Origin: Puffinus mauretanicus
Lineage: Eukaryota > Chordata > Aves > Procellariiformes > Procellariidae
Assembly (NCBI GenBank): GCA_023333565.1
Contig: JAJKFH010003229.1
Span: 868,001 to 932,000 of the forward strand
Direction of reading: 5' to 3'
DNA: 64,000 nt
Positions 1 to 13,653 of the stretch are shown here, one piece after another. The stretch's first letter is position 1, and every line of letters begins with the position of its first letter. The notes beneath the pieces are model-generated. The model was not told the DNA's origin. It searched no databases and saw only the letters and a list, made by a program, of their open reading frames with translations. A program made the position numbers and the translations under genes.

Positions 1-3000
1 ACAAGACAGCTTAGCTCAATGATGCTCAATGAAGCATTAGTGCTGCATAATCTGATTTATTTGATGCTTTAATAATGCAAAACATGGTTTCTGCTTTATT
101 ACATAGCTGTTAATGCAGAAATGACATGCTTACAAAAGATTTACTATAGTACTATTTGCATATAGGCTTCCTTAATAGATGAGAGTGTTTACTGCTCTTT
201 TGAAATCAAAATATTTAGTCTAGGCATTCTACACTGAATAAAGACTGCCATCTTCTGCTGCAACTGCAGCAGATATAGATACCCAGGTTAGCATCATAAG
301 AGGGCAATATATAATCTGGGACTTGTCTTAGTAAGTACTTTAGAATGAGTATCTCCTTTTCCATTAATGTAATAAGAGATGTGACTAGAGACATTTACAC
401 ATTATTTTGGTTTCTTACAACATGCTTTTTAGAGCTACATATCTTTATGCTTTTGATCCCTTTCTGAAGAACAGAGAGGTAGCAACCTGAAAAAGGATTT
501 CATGGATTACAAAATACATTAACCCACCCAGTTACGAAGAACTACAATGGATTACAGCAGCAACTTCACTGCAAGACTTCCTTCTCTACTCTGGCAGCAT
601 TACTGTCATTACTGATTCCTATTCAAAATTGAAATTGTTTAACTTAGCAACAGTTAAGCTGTGTGTGGTTCAAAAACTTCCAGTTGAGTTTTCTCAAATA
701 TACTTCAGGAATGATATGTGGAAGAGCAGCCCAGGACCCAAAGAGACGATTTAGAGTTCTGACAAAATTGTTTCTGTTTCAGCCCATAGTTGATTAGGTA
801 TCCTATGAACTCCGGCTAATTAAAAAAATTAGCCCAAAGAAAATTTATTTACTCAAAAGTTAGCAGGAATATGATCTCAAACATGAAGAGAATTTAACAT
901 TAATTTGTCATCTGATATAAGAGATTTCCAAATTAGCAGAGAATTTGGTGAGGATGATGCAAGCCTTGAATGAATACCGTACTTAGATAAATTCAGCCTT
1001 GTTTTTTCTTGGCTATTCTAAGTTCTTTCATGTTTATACAATGCAATCAAGTTCACAGCTGGCCAGAAAATTCCTGACAAAATGTTTTCTAATTAAATAA
1101 TGCCTATTGGTCAAATCATATATTTCACAGAAATTTGGAGAACTTTGGTCATAACAGTTTCTGCTCTTCCACTGCTCAGACTTAACAGTACATTCTAAAT
1201 ACTGTAAACCGCTGCTGAACAATACTTTCATACAACAAAACTGGCAAAGTAATACTTCTCTCTTAAGGGTCTGGGAGGCTTTGGGGAGAAGGAGTTGTGC
1301 CTTAACAATCACCAGGGGAATGTGAGTATGAAAACTATATAAGTTTATATACTATAAAACTATATAAACTATTGGGTTTCTTGGACGTATTGTTGGATGA
1401 ACTTCTATGCCCTATTAATATGGCTAGTTCACAGTTGCTCAATCTGAAAAGACCTTTCCATGACATGTTTCTGACTTTTTTACTCAATATTAATGTTGTA
1501 GCAAATTCAAGCATTGCAAGAGACATTCTTAGAGGTTAACCCAGCTTAGAAGTCTGGCATGCTGATGTGTGCCTTCATAGATTTATAAAACGTTATTAAA
1601 AGCACATTGAAGTAAACAGAAAGTTTCCCATGTGATAGGAATTATCGCTGATGAACTGTTCTGAAGAAGCCTTTTTTTTAGAAAATATTAATTTGTCCAC
1701 ATAGAAATACTTCTAATGAATGTATGACCTCATTTCAAAAGGATAGATTGTTCTTTAAAAATTGGATATTGGGGTGTACATGAGTCCTGGTTCAAATGGA
1801 CAAGGGGAGAAGACAAGCAAACTTGTATTTGTGCCACATGGTGGAGAAGCTCACAACGCACAGCTGCTGCTGATGTCCCCTCCATTCTAATGATAAATCT
1901 GTACCAAATATGTGTGAGACACATCCTGAGATTTTCCCCTACAAAAAGGATATTCATATATTGAGAGTAAGAACTTAAATATACTTTACATGTCCAAATC
2001 CAAATTCTGACCTACATTTTTTTTTCTCTTCTTTCATTCAGTGAATGATTATCTTTTACAAAATAGAACAGCTCCAGTAAAAGGCAAAGAGACATTCATT
2101 CCAGAATGGCTATTTATTTAGGGTGTAAACGCAGAACCCGAGGAGGGACAATAGTTCAAAACCCCTGTTATGGATTAGGTAGAATAGGAATTTGAAGCAG
2201 CCTACAGATTATAGCTGGAACATGGGTCCCTGATGTCAGCAGCAAGTGCCCTGATAAAAAAGCTACTGGATATTCTGGGAGTGGAGAAAGGTGATGAACA
2301 TTGTTCTTCACCTTCTCATTTCTTTTGTTCTTCACTTTAACTGAATAGAAAGGAAAAGCATTTGAAAACCTCAAAGCTTCCACAGAACAAACTTATATAT
2401 ATAGAGATCTAACACTACTGACCTCTGTGAGCTTTGGATCAGTGATACAAGGAGGGTTAGCAATGACATCAAAATCAGAGAGAAAGGAAAGAAAAGAATA
2501 ACGTTGACATGAAGAAAACAGATGGGCACAAAGAAAATTTCCTTGCCATTAAAAAGGCTGAGATGGAACAAGACACAGCAGGAAAAAAAAAAGCAGCAAC
2601 AAAAAAAAAATCACTATCTCTTATTTGAAGCAGTGAAGACTTCACCACAAAGACATTCATAACTTCAGTGAGTTAATACACTCGTCGTCCCTCTGTTTAC
2701 CTTAAGGTGCATATAAATGCACGCCAGGAAAAAAAAAACACCACACCATAGACTGAATGAGCTGCTTGCTTTATCATAAAGAAAGTCCACAGGCAAGATC
2801 TAAGCATCTGACCATCTTTGCTCATTTTTCTCCCCACACAATAGAATTCTTCTTCACGAGACAACCACATTCTTGCAACTAAACAAATAATTAATAACTG
2901 GCCCAAGAAGAAAGCATTACAACCTTGAGAAACAAGAAAAGGGTATGGCAATCAAATACCTTTAACACTGACAGGTACAACTTCCATTTCATTTGCTGGC

Positions 3001-3757
3001 TTAACATGCAGGGCAACAGGCAATGCCATACAGTATTTTTACCCCAAGGATAATGAACCTACCACCATTATTCCTTCCAAGAGGCAAAAGAAGCAGCTGG
3101 GACCTGGAGAGCATGTGCTTCCTCCGCTGCCACAGTCCAACTGTAAGCACAGAACTTATTCCAGCACTTTTCTTTTAATTTCTCTCTTGCCAGTTATTAC
3201 CAAAAGAGGGTCATTTGAGAAAGGGTGAGGTTTTTATTGGTTTGCGTTTGTTTGTTCTTTAATTTTACTCTTCAGAACTATCTGCGTGGAAGACACTCCC
3301 TCTAAACATAACCATACTTGAGCCTTCCTTAAAATGATCCTGTGTCATGGTGATTACAAAATAGCTCCAGCTCTGCAAAAGGTAGGCTACTTTTATGATG
3401 CTGTTTATAATCATTCAGTTCTTGCCTGACATTCCCTTTCTCCTCTTCCTTATCTGAGGAGGACCCAAATCAAAAGAATCCTGTTTTGATTGCGCAAAGT
3501 TTGATGTGCTGAGGACTTGTTCTTTGAGAGTGGTTTGTTCTACTTTTAGAATTTTAAAATTATTCCTTAATCTCTAACAGTAAACTCTCCTTCAAACAAC
3601 ACAGTATACTGTGGGCCCAAGTCATCTTTGCTAATGTTGTCTGGCTAACTTGGCCTACAGAATCATGTAAGAGTAACAGGCACAACTACATAAATAATAA
3701 TGATAAAAAGGAGCTGAAAATGAGCTGGCTGGCTTAGCTCATTTCAACATTACAAAA
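1..3757. other. AT-rich noncoding DNA
   Basis: I see no gene, no recognisable transposon and no exon-like block with good splice sites. Open frames here are under 100 codons, lie on the minus strand and have low-complexity, hydrophobic composition typical of random AT-rich translation. Short A-runs occur near 2581-2610 and 2730. Confidence 0.6.
255..272. repeat. Short inverted repeat, 8-bp arms
   Basis: CTGCTGCA at 255-262 is followed after two bases by its exact reverse complement TGCAGCAG at 265-272. No function is implied. Confidence 0.6.
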
Positions 3758-3830
3758 TGTGTAACTGTACGTGGCAGGTGCACCCGTTCTGACAAAAGGC
3801 CGGGGGCATTAGGGCCGCAGCATCCTCACG

Positions 3831-3853
3831 TTTTGCGCCCTTACTTTCGCGCC
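3831..3853 (+). promoter_or_regulatory. E2F-like sites in LTR U3
   Basis: TTTCGCGCC at 3845-3853 is, on the other strand, GGCGCGAAA, an exact match to the E2F consensus GGCGSGAAA. A weaker relative, TTTTGCGCC, lies just upstream at 3831-3839. Both sit about 120-140 bp upstream of the TATA box in the most CpG-dense part of the window. Binding is inferred from motif only. Confidence 0.4.
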
Positions 3854-3970
3854 TTTAGGTGGCGTGTGCGATAGCGGCGTGCACGCCTTGCTCGCGTGTG
3901 CACCTCGGTCGAAAAGTGGCAAGGTTAAAGCCTTCAGCCAATCAGAGTTGACCACAGTCAGCTGACTGGC

Positions 3971-3977
3971 TATAAAT
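3971..3977 (+). promoter_or_regulatory. TATA box of LTR promoter
   Basis: TATAAAT, set in GC-richer sequence, about 285 bp before the LTR polyadenylation signal. Transcription would start near position 4000 and define the U3/R boundary. Confidence 0.6.
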
Positions 3978-4256
3978 GGAGCCCCGCCGGAGGGCAAGCG
4001 CGGCGGGTCTGCAGTCAGGGACTCTGCCCGTTGGGTTGAGGTGCTGCCCAAGGAGCCTCCCTCGAGGCTGAGAGCCCTCATCTTATGTGGGTGAGTGATT
4101 ATGCACATTTTGGATCCTCATTTCTAGAGACGGCCATGTCGTATTAATTCCTCGTACGCCATCTTGAACCTGTGTGTTTATTGATGTTGTTGGAGTGTTC
4201 AGTGGTTTTGATAAGCCTCATTTCTAGTTAGTTTTCTGCTAAACAATTTTGGTTTA

Positions 4257-4262
4257 AATAAA
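4257..4262 (+). terminator. Polyadenylation signal of LTR
   Basis: AATAAA, followed by a T-rich and then GT-containing stretch (TTTTGTGAGCC near 4293), the usual downstream element. It marks the end of R in the LTR at 3758-4326. Confidence 0.6.
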
Positions 4263-5770
4263 GTTTATTTTTCTATTTTCTGCTTAATTTGATTTTGTGA
4301 GCCTCTGTGACACTGTAATTATAACAAAAATAGTTGTTTTCATTCTGAATCGGTATGAAAGAATATCAGAATTTCCCATGAGACAGAAATTCTGTATTTT
4401 GCTAATCTCAGCTTTAGTCTCACTTCAAATAATAAAGTCCTCTTCACAATTCCGTGCTTAACTACACTATTGAATAATGCCCTCCTGCAAAAAAAGGGGT
4501 TCCAGATCTGGTAATCCAGTATCCTTTCAAATGAAAGTACCTTACAAGTTTTTTCCAGAATACATACGGCACTTTATTAAGCATTCTTACTTAGTGAATA
4601 AAATAAGCAATAAGTAAAAGTAATAATACTAAATTATGTTCTGAGTTTCAAGAATAATACTCTAGAAATCAAGTGGAGTATGTAATTACTGTATGCAACC
4701 ATAGCAAGTCTATTTTTCCTAGCTACCCTGACTATACTTGCTCTTAGCTTTTAGTCTTGCATTGACTGAACTCCTTCAGGGCTTGTCAGATACTGATAAA
4801 GAGAAATGTGGTGTCAAAGCCAAAAGTGATTTAACTCAGAACTGCAAGACTTAAAGATTCACTTAATGTTAATATTCTGTGGAGCCTGCTTCTATGACAT
4901 AATCAACACAGTTTTTTAAGGTTAGAAATGGCTTCTTTGTCTTTGGAGAGCTGTGATGAATTGTCTACAGGAATGCAAGTATGTAGAATTTAGCAACACA
5001 TTGAAGCAAACAAATCAAAAATAAAAATTGATTTTATCTTTGCTGCTTAACTTGGTTGAATAATGACACACTTACTCCATTAATAAAGCTGTACAGATTC
5101 AGACTGTACTAGGTCCCATTAAAGTCATTTGATGTTTGTCATTGACTTCAGCAAGGTGAAGCGTCACCCCCAAGCCTTGAATTCACTGGTACTTTTGATG
5201 ACTTTTGTTGGGCAGAAACATCAACATGAAACAAAGTTGTCCTTTATCATTCAAAAAACCATAATCAACACAGATTTTTTTTAAAGCCAACTGATGGATA
5301 TCATCGTACAAGCAAGCACTCCAGTCAACACATGCCTTTGCTTGAAGTTGCCTTCTAAATAATTATTATTTCAAAAAGCAGCAATGATGTAAAGAATGAT
5401 TGTAAAAATCAATCAGTTATTTGGAATATTTGTCATTTGGCTCAACTTTCTATGAAAAACTGAACAATTATGTTAGTAATTACTTTTTCCTATTTTTTTG
5501 CAGTTACAACTTCTGTTAAGGTTGGCATTGATCAGCAGTGTTTAAAAAAATCACAGAGGAAAATCAACTTTTAAAATTAGTTCCGTTGGTGTGACAAAAT
5601 CTCATAGGTATTCTTTTATTTTTAAAAGGAGCCTGCTGTTGTAAATATAAATATGAATTAGCATTATATATTTGCAGGAATTACATTTTAAAGAAGACAT
5701 AGAAGAAGAATGAAAAAAGGAATAACATTTGACACAAGAGGCAATGTTTCTGTCTAAAAAAGAAAATTAT

Positions 5771-5810
5771 AGGGTAAGGCAGAAAGTTACAGGGTAAGAC
5801 AGAGAGAGCA
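5771..5810. repeat. Two-copy 20-bp tandem duplication
   Basis: AGGGTAAGGCAG (5771-5782) recurs as AGGGTAAGACAG (5791-5802) at a 20-bp period, and both copies continue with AGA. This is probably a replication-slippage duplication. Confidence 0.55.
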
Positions 5811-8540
5811 TAGGGGATTATCTTATCTCAAATGACACGGAAAAATCTATATATCTTTTTTGGGGACACATCCAAAAAAACTGCCATGTTTGTACAGACT
5901 CAAAAGTTGCTGGAAACCTGATCTATTTTCCTTACTATTCATACTAGTGACAATAAATAGATTTTTACAGAGACTTTCTGGTACCTACATTTCTACGGGA
6001 CAGTTCTGTACAGCCCCTCTGTAAAACAAATCAGAACTTCATGTCCAAGCACTATAGCTCCATATAAAAATAGAAAACCTTTCCTAAAAATACTTTTTAG
6101 GTAAGTAAATTAGAGGAAAAAATAGCAGTCCAAAGGAGTACATGCAAATTGTTCAGTGGATGGTATAACGAGGAGTAAAGATACTCCTGTTAAAAAAAAA
6201 AAGAGTCATGTTTTTGAAAATTGAAGTATAGTAAAGGATACATTATTTGAAAAGAGAAAAATCCCGCATCTCTATAGGAACCTGAAATAATTTAGCAGGT
6301 TTTTAAAATTATTTAGGTAAAGGTGTCTCCATACTACTAAGAAAATGGTGACTATTCAGAGGCATTTTTAGACAGCACGATAACATTCAATTATCTAGCA
6401 GAGAAAAGAGATGCTTGTATCATGTTTTATACTGAGATAACCACCGTTTCACAAAGCTCTCTTTTCTCATTGCTTGACAGCAGTTTCCATGAAAATAGAT
6501 GTAACTGTACTTAAAAAAAAAAAGAAAATTGTACTCTGTGAGTAAAATTGAAATTTTCTGAAGACTACATTTCACATATCTTCTATGACAGTGAATCTTC
6601 TCGTCTCAAAAGTGCCAGTTCACCTGTCTCATCCATAGGATCATCAGATTTGCTGTATTCTCTCACTGCAATGTGTATATTCAGTGCTTACTTACTGATC
6701 AAAAAGTACCATATTAATGCAGTACAGCAGGTGCTAAGAAGCAGTTTAATTAAAAAATGTTCACAAAAGGGGACCTAAGACTATGCAAGTCCTATTTCCT
6801 AATAGCAAACTGTGGTTGTGACATTTGGCCTAATTTTAAAAAATGGCAAAACTCCTGTGAGTTAGGTAGACTTACACCACGTAATTGTATGGATTTCAAA
6901 TATACTAAAGATTGTTTTAGGCAAATCACATACCTTAAAAACTTACAAAGTTTCCAATTCCTTGTGAGTCAAGAAAAAACTCCTGTCACATCTGTAGTCT
7001 GTCCATAATACTATCCTCTCCATAGCAATTGATACTATAGAGAAATGTGGAAGAAACTCTATTTGTGAAAAAATACGGCATCTTCTGTCCCTATTAAAAG
7101 TTCATTTAACTTTCTATATTTAAATATCAGGCTAAACCTGAAGCACTAGGATTTTATCTCCTCTTAAACGTGTTATCTTTATTAATAAACTGAATACTGG
7201 CTTTCCACAATACTATCCAGTTCTGAAAGAACTTTGAGAATCCCTTTTTCAGAGATATTCTTGGGCACAAGTGTCACAATTTAGCTAAACATGAATAAGA
7301 AGTTGGGTAATAGTTTGAATAGATCTTTACACTTCTTTGTTACTAAAAGAGTTGAAAATAAAAGCTTTGATGCCAGAAAACAAACTGCATTTGCAGTTGG
7401 TATTGGGTTGTATGATGGTTAAAGAACTTACCTGCAATATGGAGTAGTGGAGAGGATGCTAAACAGTGCTACTTTAGGTCCTTAAATTATCAGCTATATC
7501 CCTTGCATGACCAGAGCTAATCAGGAAACTCGGGTTTTGTTTTGACACTAAGAACAAAAAGACCCCCGTTTTATAACTTACTGAAATCGCGCCATTTCAG
7601 TCTGAACTATTTACTGTGGATTTTGTATTTTTCCATAATGATATAAAACATTAACTTCACTTTCAGCTGAAGATACTTATTAGACATTTTGTCTTCAGTA
7701 ACAGACAAGATGATTCACCTGTTAAGGGGCTCTCTTCACCTCGCACAATTGGAATATTTCTTTTGAGCACTGCCGACAGCTTCCTGCCTCCCAGCAGGAG
7801 TCACTATAAACCAAAGCCATAATTCCTTTCTTAGGTCAGTCATTTTATAATGCATACTTGCAAATACTCTTTGAAATGTACTTTTGATAAAACTTCAAAG
7901 TAGCTACCCTATGCCTAGGGATAGACAGAAAGCTTAAATAAAACATATATTTCTGTAAGGACATTTTTCTGTAGTGATAAAGGGGTGTATAATGAACATT
8001 TTCCTGACTTTCTCAGCATTTATTATTTCATTGAAATATTCATAGGAGGAAAGAAAATAATGATTAAGCCCACAATATGTTATTTTATGACATCTCATTT
8101 TTTGCAGGAATGCCTTCAATTTTCAGACTCAAATTGTAGTATTTCTTTGCTGTAATATGCTTTTCTCAGGAGAAGAAGAAAGATATTTTTAACAATTGCT
8201 AGACTGTAAAAAAGTCATAGTAGTAATACTACAATCTCAGAATAAAAATATTCCTATGTAAAGGACTATTCCAAAGCTTATGCGTGACTTAAGAATAACG
8301 GACTTCAAAAAACCCCAGACCTCAATATATTAAGGTAAGTGGCAGCTAGAGTTCCTTGAGCAGAAAACCTAAGAGAGGAAAAAATACAGAATTGGTTACT
8401 GGAAGCCATAGCACTAAACAGAAAGCTATCCCAACACGCAGGGGAAGTAAAAAACAGTAAGAAAACAGTAGGACTGCAAGAAAAATGTTAAGTAATCTAA
8501 AAGATCATAAACAGGAAAATTGGGAATAAAGTTGCAATTA

Positions 8541-8590
8541 AGTTTAAAGTTAGATGGCACGAACGATGAGTTTAAAGAGATGGCACGAAC
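8541..8590. repeat. Two-copy tandem duplication, 22-24 bp units
   Basis: AGTTTAAAG, then AGATGGCACGAAC, occurs at 8541-8564 and again at 8569-8590, with a 2-bp difference between the two parts and a 4-bp spacer. A 65-codon + strand open frame runs through it (8520-8717), but nothing else supports a gene. Confidence 0.65.
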
Positions 8591-11500
8591 ACTGAATAAA
8601 ATCAGCAAGGCAAACACAAAACCAGTTATAACTGTCAAGGGATATAAAGCAACAAGAAAATATTTTACGAATAAGCTAGAAGAAAATAACAGAAGAAAAT
8701 TAAGATCTGCTGTTTAAATATCGACCAAAAATAACAAGCAATAGAAGATACACTAAAAGCTGATGTTTTCTTTTTTGTTATTTCTACCACTTTTCAGAGA
8801 GAAGCCAATTTAACTGAGATTTGGAACATTGTTCCAAAATTATTTTGGCTGTTTTTTTAAGGATTCTCATGAGAAATCCAGTGGTTCTTGGGAACATTTT
8901 TAAGTATCAAAATACTTTTAATCTATTCCCCTTTTCTCTGTAGACAATTAATAGCTATCTTGAAATACACATCAGAGAATAAGGGAGATTAAGGGACATC
9001 TAATATTTTACCTTATCTTTTACTAGAACAGAAAAGATAGAGATGAGTAAAGAAACCCTAATCAGTCTATTTTCAGTAAATGAAGAGATAATGACTGAAA
9101 TTACTAAACATTTTATTAGTACCTAGAAAATAAGATGATGGCATAGATTTGTCAAGGACAAAAATGCCAAACCAGTTGTTTTCTTCTTTATCTAAACATA
9201 TGGCCAAGTTAACAGAATACATTTTTACAAAGATTTTGATGCCTTCCACACACAAACAGCTCATAAATTACGGAAACTCTTATCTAAATAAACAAACAAA
9301 CAAGAAACAAGTGAAAAAAATCTCAAATAAATGCAGGTAAGCTTATACATCGTTACACTGTCAGGGCACTGCATGTGGTTTCCAATAGAGATCTACTCTG
9401 GAGTCTCTTCTAGTCAGTTGCCCTTGAATAATAGAGCAATTTTATGAGAAAATAAAAAATGCGTTCACAAAAATTATAGACAATAACAGTCTAGACAAGA
9501 CTGTGACTATTTTATAAGAGAGGATACAGATTCAAAATGATCATACAAACAGGTAAAAATATTAACAAGAAGCCATAAGAAAATCCAAGTGGAGACCATA
9601 TGACTGTATTTCAGAAAGGAAAATGAAATGTACAAATAGGAAATAATTGGCTATGCAGAAACATAGTAACTTGTCAGAAAAGGATCTGGGGGGATTGTGG
9701 ATCACAACTAAAAGCTACAAAAATGCCAAAGTAATTATTTTATATATTACCAAGGATGTCGTGAAAGAGGTACAAGAAAACTATTCCTCTTAATTTAGTT
9801 CTAACGAAGCCTCAGATGCTGTTCAGCATGATGGTTTAAAGGCCAAAAGAGAGAGACACCCAGCTTATAAGAAAACACTGAAGGAGTGTCATTTGTTTCA
9901 TTTAGAAAAAAGGAAACTAAAAAAGATGTAGATAAGAAAGAACAATCTTCTAGTATTTAAAAATTATTTTTTTAAAGGGCTATGATTAATTATTCACTGT
10001 AAAAACATTTTCCGGATGGAATATTTAAATTAGGTATGACGGAAAATGTCTAATCTTTAAACTCAGGTAAACTTAAACAAGTTTTTGAAATATCCGTGCC
10101 GGAGGTGTCCAGCACAAATAATAAAAATGTCTTTTGTGAGGAAATTGCGAACTGCTTTTAAATGCGTTTTTTTTAATCTCATGGCTTTATATATCGACAA
10201 GATCCACTATGACATGAAGCCTAAAAACAGGTTTTACCTAGAGATGTTTAGGAAGCCCACTGCTACTTTTATCACTTATCATGTTAGAGCCTACTGATGA
10301 TTTACAGTGTGTTAAATCTGATAATACTTTTCTCAAACTCCATCAAATCAAGCTATTTTCAAGACTGAAACATTAAAACATAGGACTTTTAACCTGAAAT
10401 TTATATGTTTTCCACAGCCTTAAGCAATAATTGAACACACCCCCCCAATCTAGATTAAACATTATTTAGCTGATTGTGAAATCAATATCTGTAGAAGAGG
10501 GTGGTCTAAACTGTCAATAACATCTATGGCAATTGCTATGCAGCAGTTAAGCATTTCAAGAAATCCATAATTTAATCTACCTGGAGAACACTGTAACTGA
10601 CAGGCCTGCTCAGGAAATCATTTGAAAAAGAACATACATTGAAATGCCTTAGATTTTAGAACATTTTCTCATAATATACCTGGAAACGTTCAGAAATGTT
10701 AATATTGGGGATTTTCCAAGTGTTAAAGAGAATTTCTTAGTAGACAAAGACTCTGCATTAAAGAAGAAAAAAAGAAAACTTTGAAAAGTATTGTGTTTTT
10801 TTTTATTCAGGGGTATTAATTTTTAATTCTTCTAAATTTTCATTCAGAACTCAGATGGGGTTGCAAGAAAAACCCAGCAGTTCACATTATTCTTAATGGA
10901 AAACAAAACAAACCAAAAAACCCCAAAACATCCAGCATACCTTGAGAATGAAAAATAACTTATTTCTTACTAGAGCATCCATCAATGTGAAGTTTATGTT
11001 CTTCCACCAGCTATCCTTCACTCTCTTGCTGTGAAATGCAAATGCTTATAAGGGATATCTTAATGCTGGCAGGAATAAACCCATCCTTTTGGGGCAGGTC
11101 CCCAGTATTCCATAGGTTCTCCTCATTCCCAACAAGTCAACATACTTCTCTGTACAGTTTTCTCCTCTGCACATTCAGGCTTCCCTTAGCTGTCTCTCAC
11201 ACATGACTTGGGAGTGGGAAGCGCTCCAGAGACTGCTGTGGAGAAGATGACAAGATACCTCGCCTGTTGCTCTGTCGAAGTCTCTGTGCATGCCCACTCT
11301 GTCATTGCAAACTCAGCTATTAATATGCTATTCCATTAGCAAAGCAAGAATCCCTTGTCTGGTGAGTATTTTCTGCTTACCAGAATCTTTAATCATTAAT
11401 GTGATCACTAATTTTCCTCCTCCTCATTAATAACAATGGGCTTTTTCCCATAGAATAGCAAAGTGCTGCCCTTGAAGGCATCACTTTTGAACTTTCCAGT

Positions 11501-11599
11501 CTATCCAAGTTCATCCAATTTGGCTCCTCTGGCCTCAGAAGAACTGTTACCTCTTCGGATGATAAGAAAATCTCAAGAGGATACCTATAGTAAGATTGA

Positions 11600-11614
11600 T
11601 TTTTTTTTTTTTTT
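11600..11614. repeat. T15 homopolymer
   Basis: Fifteen consecutive T bases. No retroposon body was recognised beside it. Confidence 0.8.
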
Positions 11615-13462
11615 AAATATATGTTAAGGGGAAAAAAGTTCTCCGCATGATTGCCTTACTGAAAGCATGATTTTTAAAAATCTAGTTTTCAGATGAACAT
11701 TTTCACTTTATGACATGTCATTTTGCTTTAAATCAGTCATGTCATGTCATCTTATTCCAATGCAAGAAGACATAAGACAAAATTAAAATATGACTAAACT
11801 TGGCAAGTCAAACAAGACAAGCCAACGAAGGAAGTTTTTTACATTTAAGACCTTATTTAATTGTAATTAGTTCCTTCAATACATGTAGCAGAAAAGAACA
11901 AGTTCATATTTTTTTATGTTACCTATATTAAGCTTAGAAAACCATGCATCTTTGCTAAAATAGCTGGTTGAGAGATGTTGTGACAATACAACAAAATAAT
12001 ATTATTTAATTTACTCATTTGAATGAGTAATAAAGGTATTCAGAGTGAATATTTTTAAGCTGTCAAAGCTGCTGGTCTGTGAAGCATGAGGTGGAGAAGA
12101 TGAGGTCTATTACTACTTAAATATTTTTATTCTACCCATATGTAATATTCTTAACCAAAGCCAAGTCTTGCCAGTGTTTGTAATTCTATGTATACCAAAA
12201 ATGAAACCAACTGATTCAAAAAAAATTTAAAAAAGAGAAAAGGATATAGCCATAAAACAAAAGAAAAACATACCAACATGTATATCTTCTAAGGTATGAG
12301 GGTTGATTAAGTTCTTACCATTTTCCTTTAGGTATACCCTTATTCTTCTCTTACCAACATTCTCTTTCTTCAGCACATATGTTTTTATTGACTTCAATGG
12401 ACATTAGACTGGTGTCAGCCAATAAGTAATTAATCTTACATAAACTGAGGTTTGGTCACCGTAGTGAAGTTGTCTGTCTGCTCACCTGATGAAGGCTTTA
12501 AGGAAACGGGCAACTCAACATGAGGAAAAAAATTGACAAAATTCACTTATTCATAAAGACTATCCCATAACCTGCCAAGTGGCAAGACATTTTCAGTTTC
12601 TTGCCAAGCTCCTACAATCCTAATCCTAAAGCTCTTAAGTAACTGTGAAAACTCCATGTATCAACTAACAATAGATTTTTATAAGAATGCTCAAAAAAGT
12701 AATAATAACTACAGTATAGGAAAAATATATTCTTCTCTAATACTCTATTACTTTCTTGAACATTTAATACTAAGTAGAAAGTACTAAACCCAAGAGCCTT
12801 AAGCAAGCACTACCAATCACAAGTTAGCATATAATTTTATACTTATTAATCTTATTAATTTTTTCTTGAATTCTGTGCTAGATTTCTTCCAAGATGGAAG
12901 TACCTATGTAATTTGAGTTTTGCTTTTAAGATGATTCAGTCAGGAAGCTTTAATTATATTAAATGACTATAGCTCATATTTGTTGTTGTTGAACTTCACA
13001 ATGAGATCTTGTTATGCCGGATTTTAGGCAACAGTGCTGTGCCATGCAATCATTCAGGTTCAATTTTGATATACTCTGAAAAAAGAAAAAAAAAAAAGCA
13101 CTGAAATGTTACCTAAAATATTACTTGCAGGGAAAGTAAACACACATTTAATAATAAACTCTTTTTTTCCCCTTTCTGAATGGTTAGGTAGCTTTAAATT
13201 GCATTTCCCTTAAACAAAATTGTATCTCTGCAAGGTCTAGTCTTCATGGATGGTTGATAGATGAACTACTGCTCCACCTCTCAGCACATTTTCAGCATTC
13301 CCTTAAAATGTTTTTCACAGTTTTAACTGAGAAACTACTAGATAAGAGGACTTTCACTCTGGTCATGTATTAAGCATCTAATTTTTAACATAATTCACAA
13401 AAACTGAAGGAAATGTGTTACATGCAGTGTTATCTGGACCATTTGGCACACAATGGCAGTCT

Positions 13463-13653
13463 AATCATGTAGGCTGAAAGGGACCTCCAGAGATCATCTT
13501 GTTGAACTTCCCTCTCATTGGCAGTCCAGCTGAGCTTTGACTGTTTCCACGGATGGAGATTCCTTAAAAACTCAGGGCAACCTGTGCCCATGTTTGACCA
13601 AATTCACAGTGAATTGTTTATCTTGTAGTGGGTTGGAACCTCCCATGTTCCAG
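13463..13653 (-). mobile_element. CR1 LINE tail, 3' part (left of provirus)
   Basis: Read on the minus strand this is the 3' end of a CR1 retrotransposon. The + strand shows the characteristic complement AGGCTGAAAGGGACCTCCAG followed by AGATCATCTTGTTGAAC, then the usual continuation through a line about the first aid of GGATGGAGATTCC and ends in GGAACCTCCCATGTTCCAG. CR1 copies are 5'-truncated LINEs, the dominant transposon of bird genomes. The element does not end at 13653: its next segment resumes at 15688, on the far side of the inserted provirus. No CR1 protein coding sequence is present. Confidence 0.85.

Larger units (their letters stand above)
3758..4326 (+). mobile_element. Solo LTR of an avian endogenous retrovirus, + strand
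   Basis: The block begins TGTGTAACTG and ends ATAACA, so it has the TG...CA ends of an LTR, and both sides are flanked by AAAA (3754-3757 and 4327-4330). Inside, in the correct order for the + strand, are a CpG-rich U3, a TATA box (TATAAAT at 3971), and an AATAAA at 4257 followed by T-rich DNA about 60 bp before the end. At 569 bp it is a complete LTR, and no internal retroviral sequence or second LTR adjoins it, so it is probably a recombined solo LTR. It differs from the other LTRs in the window. The CpG-rich block stands out sharply from the AT-rich surroundings. It could instead be a promoter with a first exon of an unannotated transcript, but the polyadenylation signal so soon after the TATA box favours an LTR. 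The family name was not determined, and the A-rich flank makes the target duplication ambiguous. Confidence 0.72.
4327..13462. other. AT-rich noncoding DNA
   Basis: No gene or clear transposon was recognised over about 9 kb. Small local duplications are listed separately. An (AAAC)n-like run lies near 9290-9305. A block at about 11300-11440 is rich in ATTA/TAAT motifs and reads as a possible conserved noncoding element, but sequence alone cannot show conservation. Possible minus-strand splice sites near 7434 and 7546 enclose a block with stops in all three frames, so it is not a coding exon. Confidence 0.5.

Noticed and set aside
7435..7545. Block between strong minus-strand splice sites
   Set aside because: Stops in all three frames. 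It could only be a noncoding exon and has no other support.
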